Below are positions 6,247 through 6,600 of a DNA stretch of 6,600 bases, piece after piece (position 1 is the first letter of the stretch; each line of letters opens with the position of its first letter). Origin of the DNA: Candidatus Cloacimonadota bacterium. Its GTDB lineage: Bacteria; Cloacimonadota; Cloacimonadia; Cloacimonadales; Cloacimonadaceae. A program made the translations under genes and the position numbers. The notes beneath the pieces were generated by a model. That model was not told the origin of the DNA, ran no database searches, and was given only the letters and a program-made list of their open reading frames with translations. The stretch spans positions 1-6,600 of the forward strand of contig JAAYQD010000400.1 of assembly GCA_012519465.1 (NCBI GenBank), in the 5' to 3' direction.

Positions 6247-6600
6247 TTACCTTTTATCAAGGGAATGCGTGCCGGAATGCTGTCTTTTCCCTTCTCTTTT
6301 GCCCCTCACAAATATCACCAATCCCACCAGTGCAGGCAGTGCATCCTGGATGATAAACAAGCCCAGGGTGCTGCTAACGGCCTGTGTGGCGCTAAAACCG
6401 GCTGTATCCAGAAAGTGCACAGCAAAGCTCTCCCGCAAGCCCAGCCCCGCCAATGTGATGGGGATGCTATTGGAAAAATTGGTGAGCGCCATCAGCTTCC
6501 AGCTTTGCAGCCACGATATCGCTTGATGCGTATTCAGGATTATCCAGTATTGACAGAACGCCACCAGCGACGCCAAAATCTGCAAACCTGCCATCCGTGG
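6247..6600 (-). CDS. Lysylphosphatidylglycerol synthase TM/flippase-like membrane protein, C-terminal part
   Basis: Only the last ~117 codons are in the window; the frame stays open to the right edge, so the Met at 6594 need not be the start. The fragment is a polytopic inner-membrane protein. From that Met there is a hydrophobic segment at ~3-24, one at ~34-50 and one at ~73-96, followed by a basic hydrophilic tail (RGKREGKRQ) that should be cytoplasmic. The segment IPITLAGLGLRE (44-55) matches the P-x-x-x-G-G/A-L-G-x-R-E signature of the UPF0104/lysylphosphatidylglycerol synthase transmembrane family, and the stretch after it (GFSATQAVSSTLGLFIIQDALPALVG) fits the same family. Members include MprF-like lipid flippase domains and AglD-type glycolipid proteins, so the substrate cannot be assigned from this part. 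It ends 90 bases before rplM in the same direction, with no clear terminator between. Confidence 0.72.
   Translation of the reverse strand, partial: PRMAGLQILASLVAFCQYWIILNTHQAISWLQSWKLMALTNFSNSIPITLAGLGLRESFAVHFLDTAGFSATQAVSSTLGLFIIQDALPALVGLVIFVRGKREGKRQHSGTHSLDKR

Noticed and set aside
1..6600. Search for CRISPR repeats, insertion sequences, tRNA genes, toxin-antitoxin or defence modules
   Set aside because: No direct repeat arrays, transposase motifs, terminal inverted repeats or cloverleaf-like segments were seen by eye, and all sizeable sense frames are explained.

Overview
The window reads as a core-genome segment of a Gram-negative-type bacterium, most likely a member of the candidate phylum Cloacimonadota (WWE1) or a close relative in the FCB group. 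The lineage call is an inference. It rests on a secreted, multidomain protein ending in a type IX secretion (Por) type A sorting domain, whose N-terminal domain style I associate with Cloacimonadota. In addition, most genes carry strong AAGGAG Shine-Dalgarno sites, unlike typical Bacteroidetes, which mostly lack them. All supported genes lie on the minus strand, so the biological reading direction is right to left.

Layout from right to left: the C-terminal end of a lysylphosphatidylglycerol-synthase-type/flippase-like membrane protein (6247 to beyond 6600); a promoter-like spacer; rplM (L13) and rpsI (S9) as a tight pair; a 175-base structured spacer; rpsB (S2) and tsf (EF-Ts) separated by a 79-base spacer with a 10-bp GC-rich hairpin; pyrH (UMP kinase) and frr (ribosome recycling factor); a strong intrinsic terminator at 2276-2302; a new promoter-like site; a 654-residue secreted modular protein; and the first ~68 codons of a DEAD/DEAH-box helicase running off the left edge.

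The six complete core genes form the widely conserved rplM-rpsI / rpsB-tsf-pyrH-frr translation cluster. Their products are two small-subunit proteins, one large-subunit protein, the nucleotide-exchange factor for EF-Tu, the ribosome recycling factor and the kinase that feeds pyrimidine nucleotide synthesis. All have family-typical length and intact signature motifs. The terminator after frr separates them cleanly from the secreted protein and helicase, which are probably a second transcription unit.

I see no mobile element, CRISPR array, tRNA, rRNA, toxin-antitoxin pair or defence system. The region is largely ordinary housekeeping sequence. The points worth a second look are the two RNA-structured spacers flanking rpsB, the absence of a Shine-Dalgarno site at pyrH, the acidic tail of S2, and the secreted modular protein whose N-terminal domain I cannot name.
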